Positions 1-9,566 of a stretch of DNA of 64,000 nucleotides are shown here, in pieces. The notes below the pieces were generated by a model, which searched no databases, was not told the DNA's origin, and saw only the letters and a list, made by a program, of their open reading frames with translations. The first letter of the stretch is position 1. Each line of letters starts with the position of its first letter. The position numbers and the translations under genes were made by a program. Origin of the DNA: Pseudomonadota bacterium (lineage in GTDB: Bacteria > Pseudomonadota > Gammaproteobacteria > Burkholderiales > Burkholderiaceae_C); NCBI GenBank assembly GCA_018241265.1, contig JAFEEF010000002.1, positions 62,001 to 126,000 of the forward strand, in the 5' to 3' direction.

Positions 1-1
1 G

Positions 2-439
2 GCGATGATGTGCGACTTCATCATCGCGGCCGACACCGCCAAGTTCGGCCAGCCCGAGATCAAGCTCGGCATCATCCCCGGCGCGGGCGGCACGCAGCGC
101 CTGCCGCGCGCGATCGGCAAGGCCAAGGCGATGGACCTGGTGCTGACCGGCCGCATGATGGATGCCGCCGAGGCCGAGCGCGGCGGACTGATCTCGCGCG
201 TCGTGCCGCTCGCCGAGCTGATGGACGTGACGCTGGCCGCCGCCGAGGCGATCAACGAACTGAGCGCGATGAGCGTGATGGCCGCCAAGGAATCGGTGAA
301 CCGCGCGTTCGAAGGCACGCTCGCCGACGGCATCATGTTCGAGCGGCGCCTGTTCCATTCGATGTTCGCGACCGAGGATCAGAAGGAAGGGATGGATGCC
401 TTCCTGACCAAGCGGAAGGCGGCGTTCAAGCAGCGCTGA
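2..439 (+). CDS. Enoyl-CoA hydratase/isomerase family protein, 3' part
   Basis: This is the C-terminal part of a crotonase-fold enzyme; the frame is open to the window edge, so the true start lies upstream. Crotonases hydrate trans-2-enoyl-CoA in fatty acid beta-oxidation and related pathways. The visible part carries [17 protein letters not shown], the conserved segment with the catalytic glutamate position and the GAGGTQRL loop, then the helical C-terminus ending in the AF-rich tail typical of short enoyl-CoA hydratases. About 145 of the usual 260 residues are present. It converges on lysS. The substrate cannot be told from this fragment. Confidence 0.9.
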   Translation, partial: AMMCDFIIAADTAKFGQPEIKLGIIPGAGGTQRLPRAIGKAKAMDLVLTGRMMDAAEAERGGLISRVVPLAELMDVTLAAAEAINELSAMSVMAAKESVNRAFEGTLADGIMFERRLFHSMFATEDQKEGMDAFLTKRKAAFKQR

Positions 440-468
440 CCGACAGCGGGTGCGTTCAATGGGCACCA

Positions 469-505
469 GGGGCTTCGACAAGCTCAGCTCGAGCGGACTC
501 GGGGC
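469..505. repeat. Short REP-like element in the gap between convergent genes
   Basis: The gap between the enoyl-CoA hydratase gene and lysS contains CTTCGACAAGCTCAG (473-487) flanked by GGGG on both sides. From general knowledge, this core resembles dispersed extragenic palindromic repeats of many proteobacteria that sit between genes. Only one copy is seen here, so repeat status rests on that resemblance. Confidence 0.45.
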
Positions 506-520
506 TTCCCCTTCGCCGGT

Positions 521-2017
521 TCACCCTTCCTTCCGCAACGACGGAAACAGGATCACATCCCGAATGCTCGGCGCGTCGGTGATCAGCATGATCAGCCGGT
601 CGATGCCGATGCCGCAGCCGCCGGTGGGCGGCATGCCGTATTCGAGCGCGCGGATGAAGTCGGCGTCGTAGTACATCGCTTCCTCGTCACCGGCTTCCTT
701 GGCCGCCGCCTGCGCCAGGAAGCGCGCGGCCTGGTCCTCGGCGTCGTTGAGCTCGGAGAAGCCGTTGGCCATCTCGCGCCCGGTGATGAAGAGCTCGAAC
801 CGCTCGGTGATCGACGGATCGGTATCGGAGGCGCGCGCCAGCGGCGAGACCTCGACCGGATAGTCGATGATGAAGGTCGGGTCCCAGAGCTTTTCCTCGA
901 CCGCTGCTTCGAACAGGCCGAACTGCAGCTCGGCGAGCGACCAGCGCGCCGGCGGCTCCTCGCCGAGCGACTTGAGCTTGGCATGCAGCGCGGCCGCATC
1001 GCCCGCTTCGGCTTCAGTGAGACCCGCATGGCGCACGAGCGCGTCGCGCACCGACAGCCGCGCGAACGGACGCTCGAGGTCGACCGCCCGGCCGCCGTAG
1101 CTGAGCTGCGCGCTGCCCCAGGCGGCGCGCGCCGCATGGCGCAGCACGCCTTCGGTGTAGTCCATCAGATCATGATGGTTCCAGTACGCCGCATAGAACT
1201 CCATCATCGTGAACTCGGGGTTGTGGCGCACCGAGATGCCTTCGTTGCGGAAGTTGCGGTTGATCTCGAACACCCGCTCGAAGCCGCCGACGACGAGGCG
1301 CTTCAGGTACAGCTCAGGCGCGATGCGCAGGAACATGTCCTGGTCGAGCGCGTTGTGGTGCGTGACGAACGGCTTGGCGTTCGCGCCGCCCGGGATCGGA
1401 TGCAGCATCGGCGTCTCGACCTCGAGGAAGCCGTGCTCGACCATGTGCTGCCGGATCGAGCTGATCGCCTTGCTGCGCGCGACGAAGCGCTCGCGCGCCG
1501 CCTCGTCGGTGATCAGGTCGACATAGCGCTGCCGGTACTTCTGCTCCTGGTCGGTCATGCCGTGGAACTTGTCGGGCAGCGGGCGCAGGCTCTTCGTCAG
1601 CAGGCGCAGCTGGTCGACCTTGATCGTCAGCTCGCCGGTCTTGGTCTTGAAGAGCGTGCCTTCGGCGCCGAGGATGTCGCCCAGGTCCCAGTGGCGGAAG
1701 GCTTGATAGGTCTCGTCGCCGACCGCATCGATCGCGACGCGCAGCTGGATCCGGCCGGTGCCGTCCTGCAGGGTCGCGAAGCTCGCCTTGCCCATCACGC
1801 GCTTCAACATCATGCGGCCGGCCACGGCCACCTTGATCGCGAGCGGCTCCAGCTCGGCGTTCTCCTGCGCGCCGTGCTTGCGCTGCAGCTCGAGCGCATG
1901 GTGCCGCGGCTTGTAGTCGTTCGGGAACGCGATGCCCGCCTTGCGGATCGCCGCCAGCTTCTCGCGCCGTTCGGCGATGAGTTGATTGCTGTCGTCGGGC
2001 AGGGGCGTGGCGTCCAT
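521..2017 (-). CDS. lysS: Lysyl-tRNA synthetase, class II
   Basis: Charges tRNA-Lys with lysine in the cytoplasm. The 498-residue protein has an N-terminal OB-fold anticodon-binding domain (roughly residues 60-150, around [17 protein letters not shown]), then the class II core with motif 2 ([20 protein letters not shown]) and motif 3 ([13 protein letters not shown]) near the C-terminus. The length fits the usual 500 or so. The start is the ATG beginning MDATPLPDD; the frame is open further upstream, but that part would run through the divergent promoter palindrome at 2053-2083 and has no family similarity. It is divergent from the polysaccharide locus. Confidence 0.97.
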   Translation of the reverse strand: MDATPLPDDSNQLIAERREKLAAIRKAGIAFPNDYKPRHHALELQRKHGAQENAELEPLAIKVAVAGRMMLKRVMGKASFATLQDGTGRIQLRVAIDAVGDETYQAFRHWDLGDILGAEGTLFKTKTGELTIKVDQLRLLTKSLRPLPDKFHGMTDQEQKYRQRYVDLITDEAARERFVARSKAISSIRQHMVEHGFLEVETPMLHPIPGGANAKPFVTHHNALDQDMFLRIAPELYLKRLVVGGFERVFEINRNFRNEGISVRHNPEFTMMEFYAAYWNHHDLMDYTEGVLRHAARAAWGSAQLSYGGRAVDLERPFARLSVRDALVRHAGLTEAEAGDAAALHAKLKSLGEEPPARWSLAELQFGLFEAAVEEKLWDPTFIIDYPVEVSPLARASDTDPSITERFELFITGREMANGFSELNDAEDQAARFLAQAAAKEAGDEEAMYYDADFIRALEYGMPPTGGCGIGIDRLIMLITDAPSIRDVILFPSLRKEG

Positions 2018-2052
2018 GGCGGAAGAGCGGTACGGCTCAGTTGAAGCAAGCG

Positions 2053-2083
2053 GGGGATTGTAGGTGGGCCACCTACAATCCCC
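2053..2083. promoter_or_regulatory. 31-bp palindrome with divergent -10 boxes between lysS and the flippase gene
   Basis: Two perfect 15-base arms (GGGGATTGTAGGTGG and its complement) surround a single G at 2068. The right arm carries TACAAT (2073-2078) reading rightward and the left arm carries TACAAT (2063-2058) reading leftward. Predicted transcript starts are near 2085 (+) and 2051 (-), giving leaders of about 55 and 33 nt. The perfect symmetry also suits a dimeric regulator. No good -35 box is seen on either side. Confidence 0.6.
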
Positions 2084-2139
2084 GGTCGCCTCGCACGCGG
2101 CCTTGCACGCGGCTGCAGGGCGCGTCGCCATCCTCCTTC

Positions 2140-3588
2140 GTGAAGTCCGACCTCAAGACCGATACCCTGCTCTACGGCGCGGCCACGCTGATCGAACGCG
2201 TGCTCGGGCTGGTGCTGCTGCCGGTGCTGACGCGCCGCCTCACCGGGGACGAATACGGCATCTGGGCGCAGAGCGCGGTGGTGTCCAGCGTGCTGATGCC
2301 GCTCGTCACGTTCGGCCTGCCGGCCGCGGTGGTGCGGCATTTCTCGGCCGGCATCGACGGCGCGCAGCGACGGCGCTGGATGCTGCGCACGCTCGGCCTC
2401 GCGGCCTCGCTCTACGTGCTGCTCGGCGGCTGTGCGTGGCTCGCGCGCGATGCGGTGGCCGCGGGGGTCTACGGCAGCGCGACCCAGTCGAGCTATGTCG
2501 CGCTGCTCGTCATCCTGCTCGCCGCCGATGCGCTGTTCGACCTGCTCGTCGGCTACCTGCGCGCCGCCTTCCGGATGCGCCTGATCGCGCTGATGATCGT
2601 CGCGCGCGGGCTGTTGCGCGTCGGGCTGATGCTGGCGGCGCTCGATGGGGCCGGCTGGTCGTTCGCGCAGGCCTTCGCCGCGCTGGTGCTGCTGCAGCTC
2701 GGCGTCGTCGCGAGCGTCTATGCGGTCGAGCTGCTGCGGCGTGCACCGGCGGTCGCGACGCCGCCGACCTCGGTCACCTGGCATGCGCTGCTGACCTTCT
2801 CGGCGCCGCTCGTGCTGGTGTCGCTGCTGACGTCGGCCAACGGCTTTGCCGATCGCTTCGTGCTGACGCACCTGCTCGGCCTCGCGAGCGTCGCGGTGTA
2901 TGCGGCGGTGGCGTCGCTCGTCGGCATCACGAGCGTCGCCTACACGGTGCTCGGCTTCACGCTGTTCCCGGTGCTGTCGCGGCTCTGGTCGCAAGGCGCA
3001 TCGGCTGAGGCCGAGCTGCTCGCGACCGATGCGATGCGCGTCTTCCTGTTCCTCGCGCTGCCGGTCGCGCTGTGGCTGCCGTGCGTGACCGACAGCCTGC
3101 TGCCGCTGCTCGCGACGCAGGCCTATCGCGCACCGGCCGCGGCGGTGCTGCTGCTCGGTCTCGGCGCGGTCGGCTTCGGGCTCTACCAGATCGTGCTGTA
3201 CCTCTTGCTGATCGCCGGCCGCGGGCTGCGTGCCGCCTGGCTGATGGCGGTGGCCGCGGTGCTGAATGCGGTGCTCAACGTCGTGCTCGTGCCGCGTCTC
3301 GGGCTCACCGGTGCGGCGCTCGCGGCGTCGGTTTCGAACGGCCTGCTCGCGGTGCTGGCGCATGCGGCTGCGCCTACCTCCTTTCCGTGGGCGAGCGCAC
3401 TGCGCATCGGCGGCGCGGCGCTGCTCGCCGCAGCCGTCTTGCTGGCGCTCGGACACAGGCTGACGCCGGCATCGTGGACGAGCCTCGCCGCCAGCGTGGC
3501 GGGCACCGGGCTGCTGTACCTCGCGCTGGATCTCGCGCCCGGCCGTTCGATGATCCGCGCCTTCGTGCTCCGCCGAGGCGCGCCATGA
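2140..3588 (+). CDS. Polysaccharide flippase, Wzx/MATE-like (first of two)
   Basis: Predicted integral membrane protein of about 482 residues with roughly 12-14 hydrophobic segments, of the polysaccharide transporter (Wzx) family that flips undecaprenyl-linked repeat units to the periplasmic face. The N-terminus ([20 protein letters not shown] followed by [12 protein letters not shown]) is the typical first-helix signature. The start chosen is GTG at 2140; the frame stays open to 2041, but that stretch runs through the promoter palindrome. No clear ribosome binding site precedes the GTG. It overlaps the next gene by ATGA, opening the plus-strand polysaccharide operon. Confidence 0.85.
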   Translation: MKSDLKTDTLLYGAATLIERVLGLVLLPVLTRRLTGDEYGIWAQSAVVSSVLMPLVTFGLPAAVVRHFSAGIDGAQRRRWMLRTLGLAASLYVLLGGCAWLARDAVAAGVYGSATQSSYVALLVILLAADALFDLLVGYLRAAFRMRLIALMIVARGLLRVGLMLAALDGAGWSFAQAFAALVLLQLGVVASVYAVELLRRAPAVATPPTSVTWHALLTFSAPLVLVSLLTSANGFADRFVLTHLLGLASVAVYAAVASLVGITSVAYTVLGFTLFPVLSRLWSQGASAEAELLATDAMRVFLFLALPVALWLPCVTDSLLPLLATQAYRAPAAAVLLLGLGAVGFGLYQIVLYLLLIAGRGLRAAWLMAVAAVLNAVLNVVLVPRLGLTGAALAASVSNGLLAVLAHAAAPTSFPWASALRIGGAALLAAAVLLALGHRLTPASWTSLAASVAGTGLLYLALDLAPGRSMIRAFVLRRGAP

Positions 3589-4259
3589 AGCAGGCCGACG
3601 ACGGCTACTTCGACCGCCAGTTCGCCTACGAACGGCAGCACTACCTCGCCAACATCGACTTCTATACCTGGACGCGTCACTACCATCTGTTCCGCGACCT
3701 GTGCGCGCTGGTGCAGGGCGACGTGCTCGAGGTCGGCACCGGCGACGGCGTGCTGAAGCGCTGCGCCGAGCCTTGCGTGCGCAGCTACACGGTGCTCGAC
3801 ATCAACGAGAAACTGCAGCCCGACATCCTCGGCGACCTGTCGATCTACGACGCGGCGCTCGCCGAGCGCTACGACGCCGCGGTGGTCGCCGAAGTGCTCG
3901 AGCACCTGCCGTTCGAGAAGTTCGCGGCCTGCATCGAGCACCTGCATCGCTACCTGCGGCCGGGCGGCCGGCTCTTCCTGACCTTGCCGCATCGCAAGGG
4001 TCACATGCTGGTCGTGACGCCGCGCCAGCGGCTGCACGCGTGGCGCTTCCCGGTCGGGCTGACGAGCCTGTCGGAGGCCTGGAACCGCTTCGTGCGGCGC
4101 AAGATCTGGATCGACCCGCATCATTGCTGGGAGATCGGCGACGGCCGCATCCGGCGCGGCGACGTCGAGGCCGTGCTGCAGCGCGCCGGCTTCGCGACCG
4201 AGCGCTTCAGCGCGCTGCCGTACTGCGACTACTGGGTCCTCGGCAAGGCCGCGCGATGA
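3585..4259 (+). CDS. Class I SAM-dependent methyltransferase
   Basis: A 224-residue protein with the SAM-binding motif DVLEVGTGDGVLKR at about residues 43-56, an acidic strand (YTVLDINEKLQPD), and VVAEVLEHLPFEKF followed by YLRPGGRLFLTLPHRKG, all in the order of a Rossmann-fold methyltransferase. The family methylates small molecules, glycans or proteins; in this operon a sugar O- or N-methylation is likely, but the acceptor is not determined. It is coupled by 4-base overlaps to the flippase upstream and the glycosyltransferase downstream. Confidence 0.85.
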   Translation: MKQADDGYFDRQFAYERQHYLANIDFYTWTRHYHLFRDLCALVQGDVLEVGTGDGVLKRCAEPCVRSYTVLDINEKLQPDILGDLSIYDAALAERYDAAVVAEVLEHLPFEKFAACIEHLHRYLRPGGRLFLTLPHRKGHMLVVTPRQRLHAWRFPVGLTSLSEAWNRFVRRKIWIDPHHCWEIGDGRIRRGDVEAVLQRAGFATERFSALPYCDYWVLGKAAR

Positions 4260-5572
4260 AGGTGCTGCAGGTCGCCTACTACTACCCGCCGATGGGCGGC
4301 GCCGGCGTGCAGCGGGCGCTGAAGTTCAGCAAGTACCTGCCCGAGTTCGGCGTGCAGCCGGTCGTGCTGGCGGCGCACGATCCGGACTACGTCAGCGACG
4401 CGAGCCTGCTGGACGACGTGCCGCCGGGCCTGCGCGTCGAGCGCGTCGCGCATCGGCCGCTGTTGCAGCGGGTGCTGGCATGGCGCCGGCGGCATGCCGC
4501 GCCGCCGCACGGCGCTGCGGTTGCGGCGCGCCCGTCCTCACGTCCTGCAACACGCGATGCGGTGCTGCGCGCCTATGCGGCGCTGCAGTTCCCCGACGAC
4601 AAGTCGGGCTGGGCGGCACGTGCACTCGCGGTCGGGCGGCGCCTGATCCGCGACGAGCGCATCGACCTCGTGTTCAGCAGCGCGCCGCCGCCGAGCGCGC
4701 ATGCGCTGGCGCATCGGCTGGCGCGCGAGGCCGGCGTGCCGTGGGTGGCCGACTACCGCGACCTGTGGACCGACAACCCGGCCTATGGCGCACCGGGCTG
4801 GCGGCGCGCGGTCGACCGGCGTGCCGAGACGCGCTGGTTGCGCGACGCCGCCGGCCTCGTCACGGTGACGCCGGCCTGGCAGCGGCTGCTCGCGCAGCGC
4901 TGGGGCGATGCGAAGCCGGTCGCGTTCATCCCGAACGGCTACGACGAAGCCGACTTCGCCGGGCTGGATGGCGCCGAGCGCCGCCCCGATGCGGACGCGA
5001 CCTTCCGGCTCGTGCACACCGGCACGTTCTACGGCGCGCGCGATCCTGCGCCGCTGCTGCTAGGCATCGCGGCCTGGCTGCGGCGCGGCCGCCAGGGACG
5101 GAGGTTCGTGCTGCGCCTCGTCGGCAACGTCGGCTCGCGCTTCGAGGCGCTGCTGGCCGGCTTCGATGCCGCGCATCCGGGCGTCGTCGAGCGCGTCGCC
5201 TATGTGCCGCATCGCGCGGCACTGGCGGAGCTGCTGGCCGCCGATGCGCTGCTGCTCGTCGTCGATCCCGGCGGCGGCAGCGGCGGTGCCGCGGCGGCGC
5301 TGCCCGGCAAGATCTTCGAATACCTGCGTGCGGCGCGGCCGATCATGATGGTGGGCGAGCCGGGCAGCGATGCCGCGGCGCTGGTTCGCGCGCATGCGCA
5401 AGGCTGGGTCGTCGATCCGGCCGAGCCGGAGCGCCTGGCCGATGCGATCGATGCCGCGATGGCGGCGCATGCCGATGCCGTGCCGGAGGCCGGCGTCACC
5501 GGCTTCGAGCGGCGTGCGCTCGCCGGCCGGCTTGCCGACTTCCTGCGGTCCTGCCGGCAGACGGCGCCATGA
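4256..5572 (+). CDS. Glycosyltransferase, GT4-like (GT-B fold)
   Basis: A 438-residue predicted glycosyltransferase. The N-terminus KVLQVAYYYPPMGGAGVQR is the glycine-rich donor-loop start of GT-B enzymes of the WcaI/GT4 type, and the C-terminal half has FRLVHTGTFYGARDPAPLL and GKIFEYLRAARPIM, the region that normally contacts the nucleotide sugar. It probably adds one sugar of the repeat unit on the cytoplasmic face of the membrane. It lies between a methyltransferase and another glycosyltransferase with ATGA overlaps at both ends. Donor and acceptor are unknown. Confidence 0.85.
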   Translation: MKVLQVAYYYPPMGGAGVQRALKFSKYLPEFGVQPVVLAAHDPDYVSDASLLDDVPPGLRVERVAHRPLLQRVLAWRRRHAAPPHGAAVAARPSSRPATRDAVLRAYAALQFPDDKSGWAARALAVGRRLIRDERIDLVFSSAPPPSAHALAHRLAREAGVPWVADYRDLWTDNPAYGAPGWRRAVDRRAETRWLRDAAGLVTVTPAWQRLLAQRWGDAKPVAFIPNGYDEADFAGLDGAERRPDADATFRLVHTGTFYGARDPAPLLLGIAAWLRRGRQGRRFVLRLVGNVGSRFEALLAGFDAAHPGVVERVAYVPHRAALAELLAADALLLVVDPGGGSGGAAAALPGKIFEYLRAARPIMMVGEPGSDAAALVRAHAQGWVVDPAEPERLADAIDAAMAAHADAVPEAGVTGFERRALAGRLADFLRSCRQTAP

Positions 5573-6651
5573 GCCGCGGCCTGCACCTCTGCCTGCTCGG
5601 CGATGCCAACAGCGTGCACCTGCAGCGCTGGTCGGCCGAGATGCAGGCGCGCGGTCATCGCGTGTCGGTCGTGACGGCGCGGCCCGCGCCGATAGCCGGC
5701 GCCGGGCAGCGCGTGCTCGCGCCGGTGGCGCGTTCGCGCGACTGGCTGTGGCGCGTCGGCACGGCGCGCGACGCGATCGCAGGCCTGAAGCCCGACATCG
5801 TGCATGCGCACTACGTGACGTCATACGGCTATCTCGCGGCCCGCATTGGACGTCATCCGCTCGTGATGACGGCCTGGGGCAGCGACCTGCTGGTGACGCC
5901 GCGCGCCAGCCGCCTGCTGCATGCGCTGACGAGCTGGACCTTGCGGCGCGCCGACCTGGCGACCGGCGACTCGGCCGACCTGCTCGATGCGATCCGTGCG
6001 CATGCGCCCGGCGTGCCGGCGCGGCTGATCCATTGGGGCGCCGACCTCGCGACGTTCCGTCCTGCCGAAGCGCTGCCGCATGCGTTCGGCATCGCGAGCC
6101 TGCGCAGCTGGGACGCCAACTACAACATCGACGTGGTCGTCGATGCCGTCGCGCTGCTGCATGCGCGGTGGCCCGAGCTGCCGCTCGAACTGCACCTGCT
6201 CGGCGGCGGGCCGCTCGAAGCGGCGCTGCGTGCGCAGGTCGATGCGCGCGGCATCGCCGGCCAGGTGCGTTGGCACGGCCGCGTCGGCGATGCCGCGATG
6301 GTCGATGCGTTGCGGCACTGCCGCGTCTCGGTGTCGGTGCCGACCAGCGACGCGACGTCGGTGTCGCTGCTCGAGAGCATGGCGATGGGTCTGGCGGTCG
6401 TCGCGACCGACTTGCCGGCGAACCGGGCGTGGCTCGCGGCCGACGATAGTGTGCTGGTTCCTGTGCGCGATGCCGCGGCGCTGGCCGATGCGCTGGAGCG
6501 TCTCGCACGCGATCCCGCCGATACCGAGCGCATGGCGCGACGCAACCGCGCGCGCATCGAAACCGACGGCTCGCGCAGCGCGCAGATGGATGCGATGGAC
6601 GGGCTCTATCGCGAGCTGTGGGACCAGGCGCGCGCGCGGCGGATGGCATGA
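5569..6651 (+). CDS. Glycosyltransferase family 4
   Basis: A 360-residue GT-B enzyme. It begins LHLCLLGDANSVHLQRWS, has HAHYVTSYGYLAARIG and MTAWGSDLLVTP in the N-terminal domain, and VSVPTSDATSVSLLESMAMG in the C-terminal domain, matching the E-x7-E type retaining motif of GT4. It starts on the ATG overlapping the previous stop codon and ends on the ATG of the next gene. Expected role: addition of one residue to the lipid-linked repeat unit. The sugar donor cannot be read from sequence. Confidence 0.88.
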   Translation: MSRGLHLCLLGDANSVHLQRWSAEMQARGHRVSVVTARPAPIAGAGQRVLAPVARSRDWLWRVGTARDAIAGLKPDIVHAHYVTSYGYLAARIGRHPLVMTAWGSDLLVTPRASRLLHALTSWTLRRADLATGDSADLLDAIRAHAPGVPARLIHWGADLATFRPAEALPHAFGIASLRSWDANYNIDVVVDAVALLHARWPELPLELHLLGGGPLEAALRAQVDARGIAGQVRWHGRVGDAAMVDALRHCRVSVSVPTSDATSVSLLESMAMGLAVVATDLPANRAWLAADDSVLVPVRDAAALADALERLARDPADTERMARRNRARIETDGSRSAQMDAMDGLYRELWDQARARRMA

Positions 6652-7685
6652 CGCAAGGCGCGCGCACCGTCAGCCTGATCGTGCCGTGCCGCAACGAGCG
6701 CGGCTACATCGAGGCGTTCTGCGCCAGTGCGCTCGCGCAGCGGCTGCCACCCGATCGTCGGCTCGAACTCGTGATCGCCGACGGCCAGAGCGACGACGGC
6801 ACGCGCGAGGTGCTGGACGCACTGGCCCTGCGTGATGCACGCGTTGCGGTGATCGCGAACCCGCGCCGCATCGTGTCGACCGGCCTGAACCTCGCGCTGG
6901 CGCAGGCGCGCGGTGACGTGATCGTGCGCATGGACGTGCACACCGAGTACGCGCCCGACTACGTCGCGCAGTGCCTGGCCGCGCTCGAACTCAGCGGTGC
7001 TGCCAACGTCGGCGGCCCGTGGCGCGCCGAAGCCGGCCCGCAAGCCCTCCCCATGCAGCAGGCCGTCGCGGCGGCGTTCCAGTCGCGCTGGGTCGCCGGC
7101 GGTGCACGATCGCGCGACCTGACCTACAGCGGCGAGGTCGATACCGTCTACCTCGGCTGCTGGCCGCGCGCGACCTTCGAGCGGTTCGGCGGCTTCGACG
7201 AGGATCTGGTGCGCAACCAGGACGACGAGCACAACCTGCGCATCGTGCGCGGCGGCGGGCGCATCTGGCAGTCGGCCGCGGTGCGCAGCGTCTACCGGCC
7301 GCGCGCGCGGCTCGGCCAGGTGTTCCGGCAGTACCTGCAATACGGCTACTGGAAGCCGTTCGTGATGAAGAAGCACGGGCAGCCGGCCTCGCTGCGCCAT
7401 CTGGTGCCGGCGCTGTTCGTCGCGGCGCTCGGGCTGTCACTGCTGCCGGCGCTGGCCGGTCTGGCACTTCCGCTCGTCGCGTTGGCCGTGCTCTATGCGG
7501 CCACGGTCGTCGCGCTGACCGCCGGCGTGGCGGCACAACTGCATCCGTCGCCTGCCGCACTGGTGCGCGTGCCGGCGGTGATCGCGGCGTACCACGTCGG
7601 CTATGGCGTCGGGTCGATCGTCGGCGCCTGGGACGTGCTGCGCCACGGGCGGGGCCGTGCGCGCTTCGCGGCGCTGACGCGGTGA
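6648..7685 (+). CDS. Glycosyltransferase family 2 with C-terminal membrane segments (ExoA-like)
   Basis: A 345-residue protein with an N-terminal GT-A domain: VSLIVPCRNERGYIEAF, the nucleotide-binding ADGQSDDGT, the metal-binding VRMDVHTEY, and RNQDDEHNLRI for the catalytic base region. After about residue 250 there are hydrophobic stretches (ALFVAALGLSLLPALAGLAL and a further one) that should anchor it in the inner membrane. The arrangement is that of ExoA-like enzymes of succinoglycan-type synthesis. It overlaps both neighbours by 4 bases. Confidence 0.87.
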   Translation: MTQGARTVSLIVPCRNERGYIEAFCASALAQRLPPDRRLELVIADGQSDDGTREVLDALALRDARVAVIANPRRIVSTGLNLALAQARGDVIVRMDVHTEYAPDYVAQCLAALELSGAANVGGPWRAEAGPQALPMQQAVAAAFQSRWVAGGARSRDLTYSGEVDTVYLGCWPRATFERFGGFDEDLVRNQDDEHNLRIVRGGGRIWQSAAVRSVYRPRARLGQVFRQYLQYGYWKPFVMKKHGQPASLRHLVPALFVAALGLSLLPALAGLALPLVALAVLYAATVVALTAGVAAQLHPSPAALVRVPAVIAAYHVGYGVGSIVGAWDVLRHGRGRARFAALTR

Positions 7686-8386
7686 TCAGAACCATGGCCG
7701 ATGACGAAGCCGAAGCCGTGCGCGCCCGCTATGCGCGGCGCGCCGCCGGCGATCCGCGCTACAACCTGCTCGACCCGGCCGCCTTGCTGATGCTGCAGGA
7801 ACGCCAGCGCGCGTTGCTGCGGTTGCTGAAGGCTGTCGGCCGCACCGATCTGCCGTCGCTGACGCTGCTCGAGATCGGCAGCGGCGGCGGCGACAACCTG
7901 CTCGAGCTGCTGCGGCTCGGCTTCGCGCCCGCTCACCTCGCCGGCATCGAGCTGCTGCCCGAACGCCATGCGCAGGCGCGCGATCGCCTGTCCGACGCGG
8001 TGCGCCTCCAGCTCGGCGACGCGACCGTCGTCGACCTCGGCGCAGCGAGCGTCGACATCGTGCTGCAATCGACCGTCTTCTCGTCGCTGCTCGATTCGGC
8101 CTACCAGCAGCGCCTGGCCGACGCGATGTGGCGCGCCGTCAAGCCGGGCGGTGGTGTGCTGTGGTACGACTTCACGATGGACAACCCGCGCAACCCCGAC
8201 GTGCGCGGCGTGCCGCTCGCCCGCCTGCGCGCGCTGTTCCCGGCAGCGCGCCTGACGGCACGCCGCATCACGCTCGCGCCGCCGCTGGCCCGTCCGCTCG
8301 CCCGGCTGCATCCCGGCCTCTACACTCTCTGCAACGCCTTGCCGTGGCTGCGCACGCATGTGCTGGCGTGGCTCGGCAAGGATTGA
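7682..8386 (+). CDS. Class I SAM-dependent methyltransferase
   Basis: A 234-residue methyltransferase with motif I TLLEIGSGGGDNLLELLRLG near residues 60-80, an acidic LAGIELLPERHAQAR, and VKPGGGVLWYDFTMDNP in the post-motif region. Its likely substrate is a sugar or the lipid-linked glycan of this locus, but nothing identifies it. The GTG start at 7682 gives a 4-base GTGA overlap with the upstream glycosyltransferase, as elsewhere in the operon; an ATG at 7694 is an alternative. It is not closely similar to the methyltransferase at 3585. Confidence 0.82.
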   Translation: MIRTMADDEAEAVRARYARRAAGDPRYNLLDPAALLMLQERQRALLRLLKAVGRTDLPSLTLLEIGSGGGDNLLELLRLGFAPAHLAGIELLPERHAQARDRLSDAVRLQLGDATVVDLGAASVDIVLQSTVFSSLLDSAYQQRLADAMWRAVKPGGGVLWYDFTMDNPRNPDVRGVPLARLRALFPAARLTARRITLAPPLARPLARLHPGLYTLCNALPWLRTHVLAWLGKD

Positions 8387-8392
8387 ATCCGC

Positions 8393-9556
8393 ATGTCCGC
8401 ACCGCTCCCGTTCCTGCCGTTCGCGTTGCCCGAGATCGGCGACGAAGAGATCGCCGAAGTCGTCGACACCCTGAAGTCGGGCTGGGTCACGACCGGCCCG
8501 AAGACCAGGCGCTTCGAAGAGGATTTCACCGCCTTCCTCGGCGAGGCGAGCCTGCAGTCGCTCGCCGTCAACTCCGCGACCGCCGGGCTGCATCTGGCGC
8601 TCGAAGCGCTCGGCATCGGGCCGGGCGACGAGGTCATCACGACGACGCATACGTTCACTGCGACCGCCGAGGTGGTGCGCTACCTCGGCGCCGACGTCGT
8701 GCTGGTCGACATCGATCCGGCGACGATGTGCATCGATCCGGCGCGCGTCGAAGCCGCGATCACCCCACGCACCAAGGCGATCGTGCCGGTGCACTACGCG
8801 GGCCTCGCCGCCGACATGGAATCGCTGCTGGCGATTGCCGCGCGCCACGGCCTGAAGGTCGTCGAGGACGCGGCGCATGCGCTGCCGTGCACGAGCGGCG
8901 GCCGGTTGATCGGCACCCTGGCGTCGGACGCGACGGTGTTCAGCTTCTACGCCAACAAGACCATCACGACCGGCGAAGGCGGCATGGTCGTGACGCGGCA
9001 TGCCGAACTCGCCAAGCGCATGAAGGTGATGCGGCTGCACGGCATGAGCCGCGATGCGTTCGATCGCTTTACCGCCACGGTGCCGAGCTGGTACTACGAG
9101 ATCGTCGCACCGGGCTTCAAGTACAACCTGACCGACATCGCCGCGGCGCTCGGCATCCACCAGCTGAAGCGCCTGCGCGGCTTCCAGCAGCGGCGCGTCG
9201 AGCTCGCGGCACAGCTCGACGACGGCCTGGCGGGCCTGCCGCTGACGTTGCCGCCGCATGCGCCTCGAGGTGATCTGCACGCCTGGCATCTCTACGTGGT
9301 GCGGCTCGACGACAACGCGCCGGTCGACCGCAACCGCTTCATCGAGCGCCTCTACGCCGCCGGCATCGGCTGCAGCGTGCACTACATCCCGCTGCATCTG
9401 CAGCCGTACTGGCGCGACCGCTACGGCCTCGCTGCGGCGATGTTTCCGCACAGCCAGCGCGCCTACGAGCGCATGGTGAGCCTGCCGCTCTACACGCGCA
9501 TGAGCGACGGCGACGTGCGGCGCGTCTGCGATGCGGTGCGCGCCGCGTTGAGCTGA
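8393..9556 (+). CDS. DegT/DnrJ/EryC1 (ArnB-type) sugar aminotransferase
   Basis: A 387-residue PLP enzyme that transfers an amino group from glutamate to a nucleotide-linked keto sugar. It shows [22 protein letters not shown], the [10 protein letters not shown] aspartate that binds the PLP ring nitrogen, and the PLP lysine in [16 protein letters not shown]. The start [14 protein letters not shown] with [14 protein letters not shown] is typical of the ArnB/PglE/perosamine synthetase group. With the dehydratase at 10217 it could make a 4-amino-4,6-dideoxy sugar nucleotide. It is distinct from the VioA-like enzyme at 26320. Confidence 0.9.
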   Translation: MSAPLPFLPFALPEIGDEEIAEVVDTLKSGWVTTGPKTRRFEEDFTAFLGEASLQSLAVNSATAGLHLALEALGIGPGDEVITTTHTFTATAEVVRYLGADVVLVDIDPATMCIDPARVEAAITPRTKAIVPVHYAGLAADMESLLAIAARHGLKVVEDAAHALPCTSGGRLIGTLASDATVFSFYANKTITTGEGGMVVTRHAELAKRMKVMRLHGMSRDAFDRFTATVPSWYYEIVAPGFKYNLTDIAAALGIHQLKRLRGFQQRRVELAAQLDDGLAGLPLTLPPHAPRGDLHAWHLYVVRLDDNAPVDRNRFIERLYAAGIGCSVHYIPLHLQPYWRDRYGLAAAMFPHSQRAYERMVSLPLYTRMSDGDVRRVCDAVRAALS

Positions 9557-9566
9557 CCCGGCACCG

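Noticed and set aside
1810-3456. Minus-strand open frame of 548 codons opposite the first flippase
   Set aside because: Arg/Gln/His-rich composition typical of antisense frames in GC-rich DNA; the plus-strand flippase explains the region.
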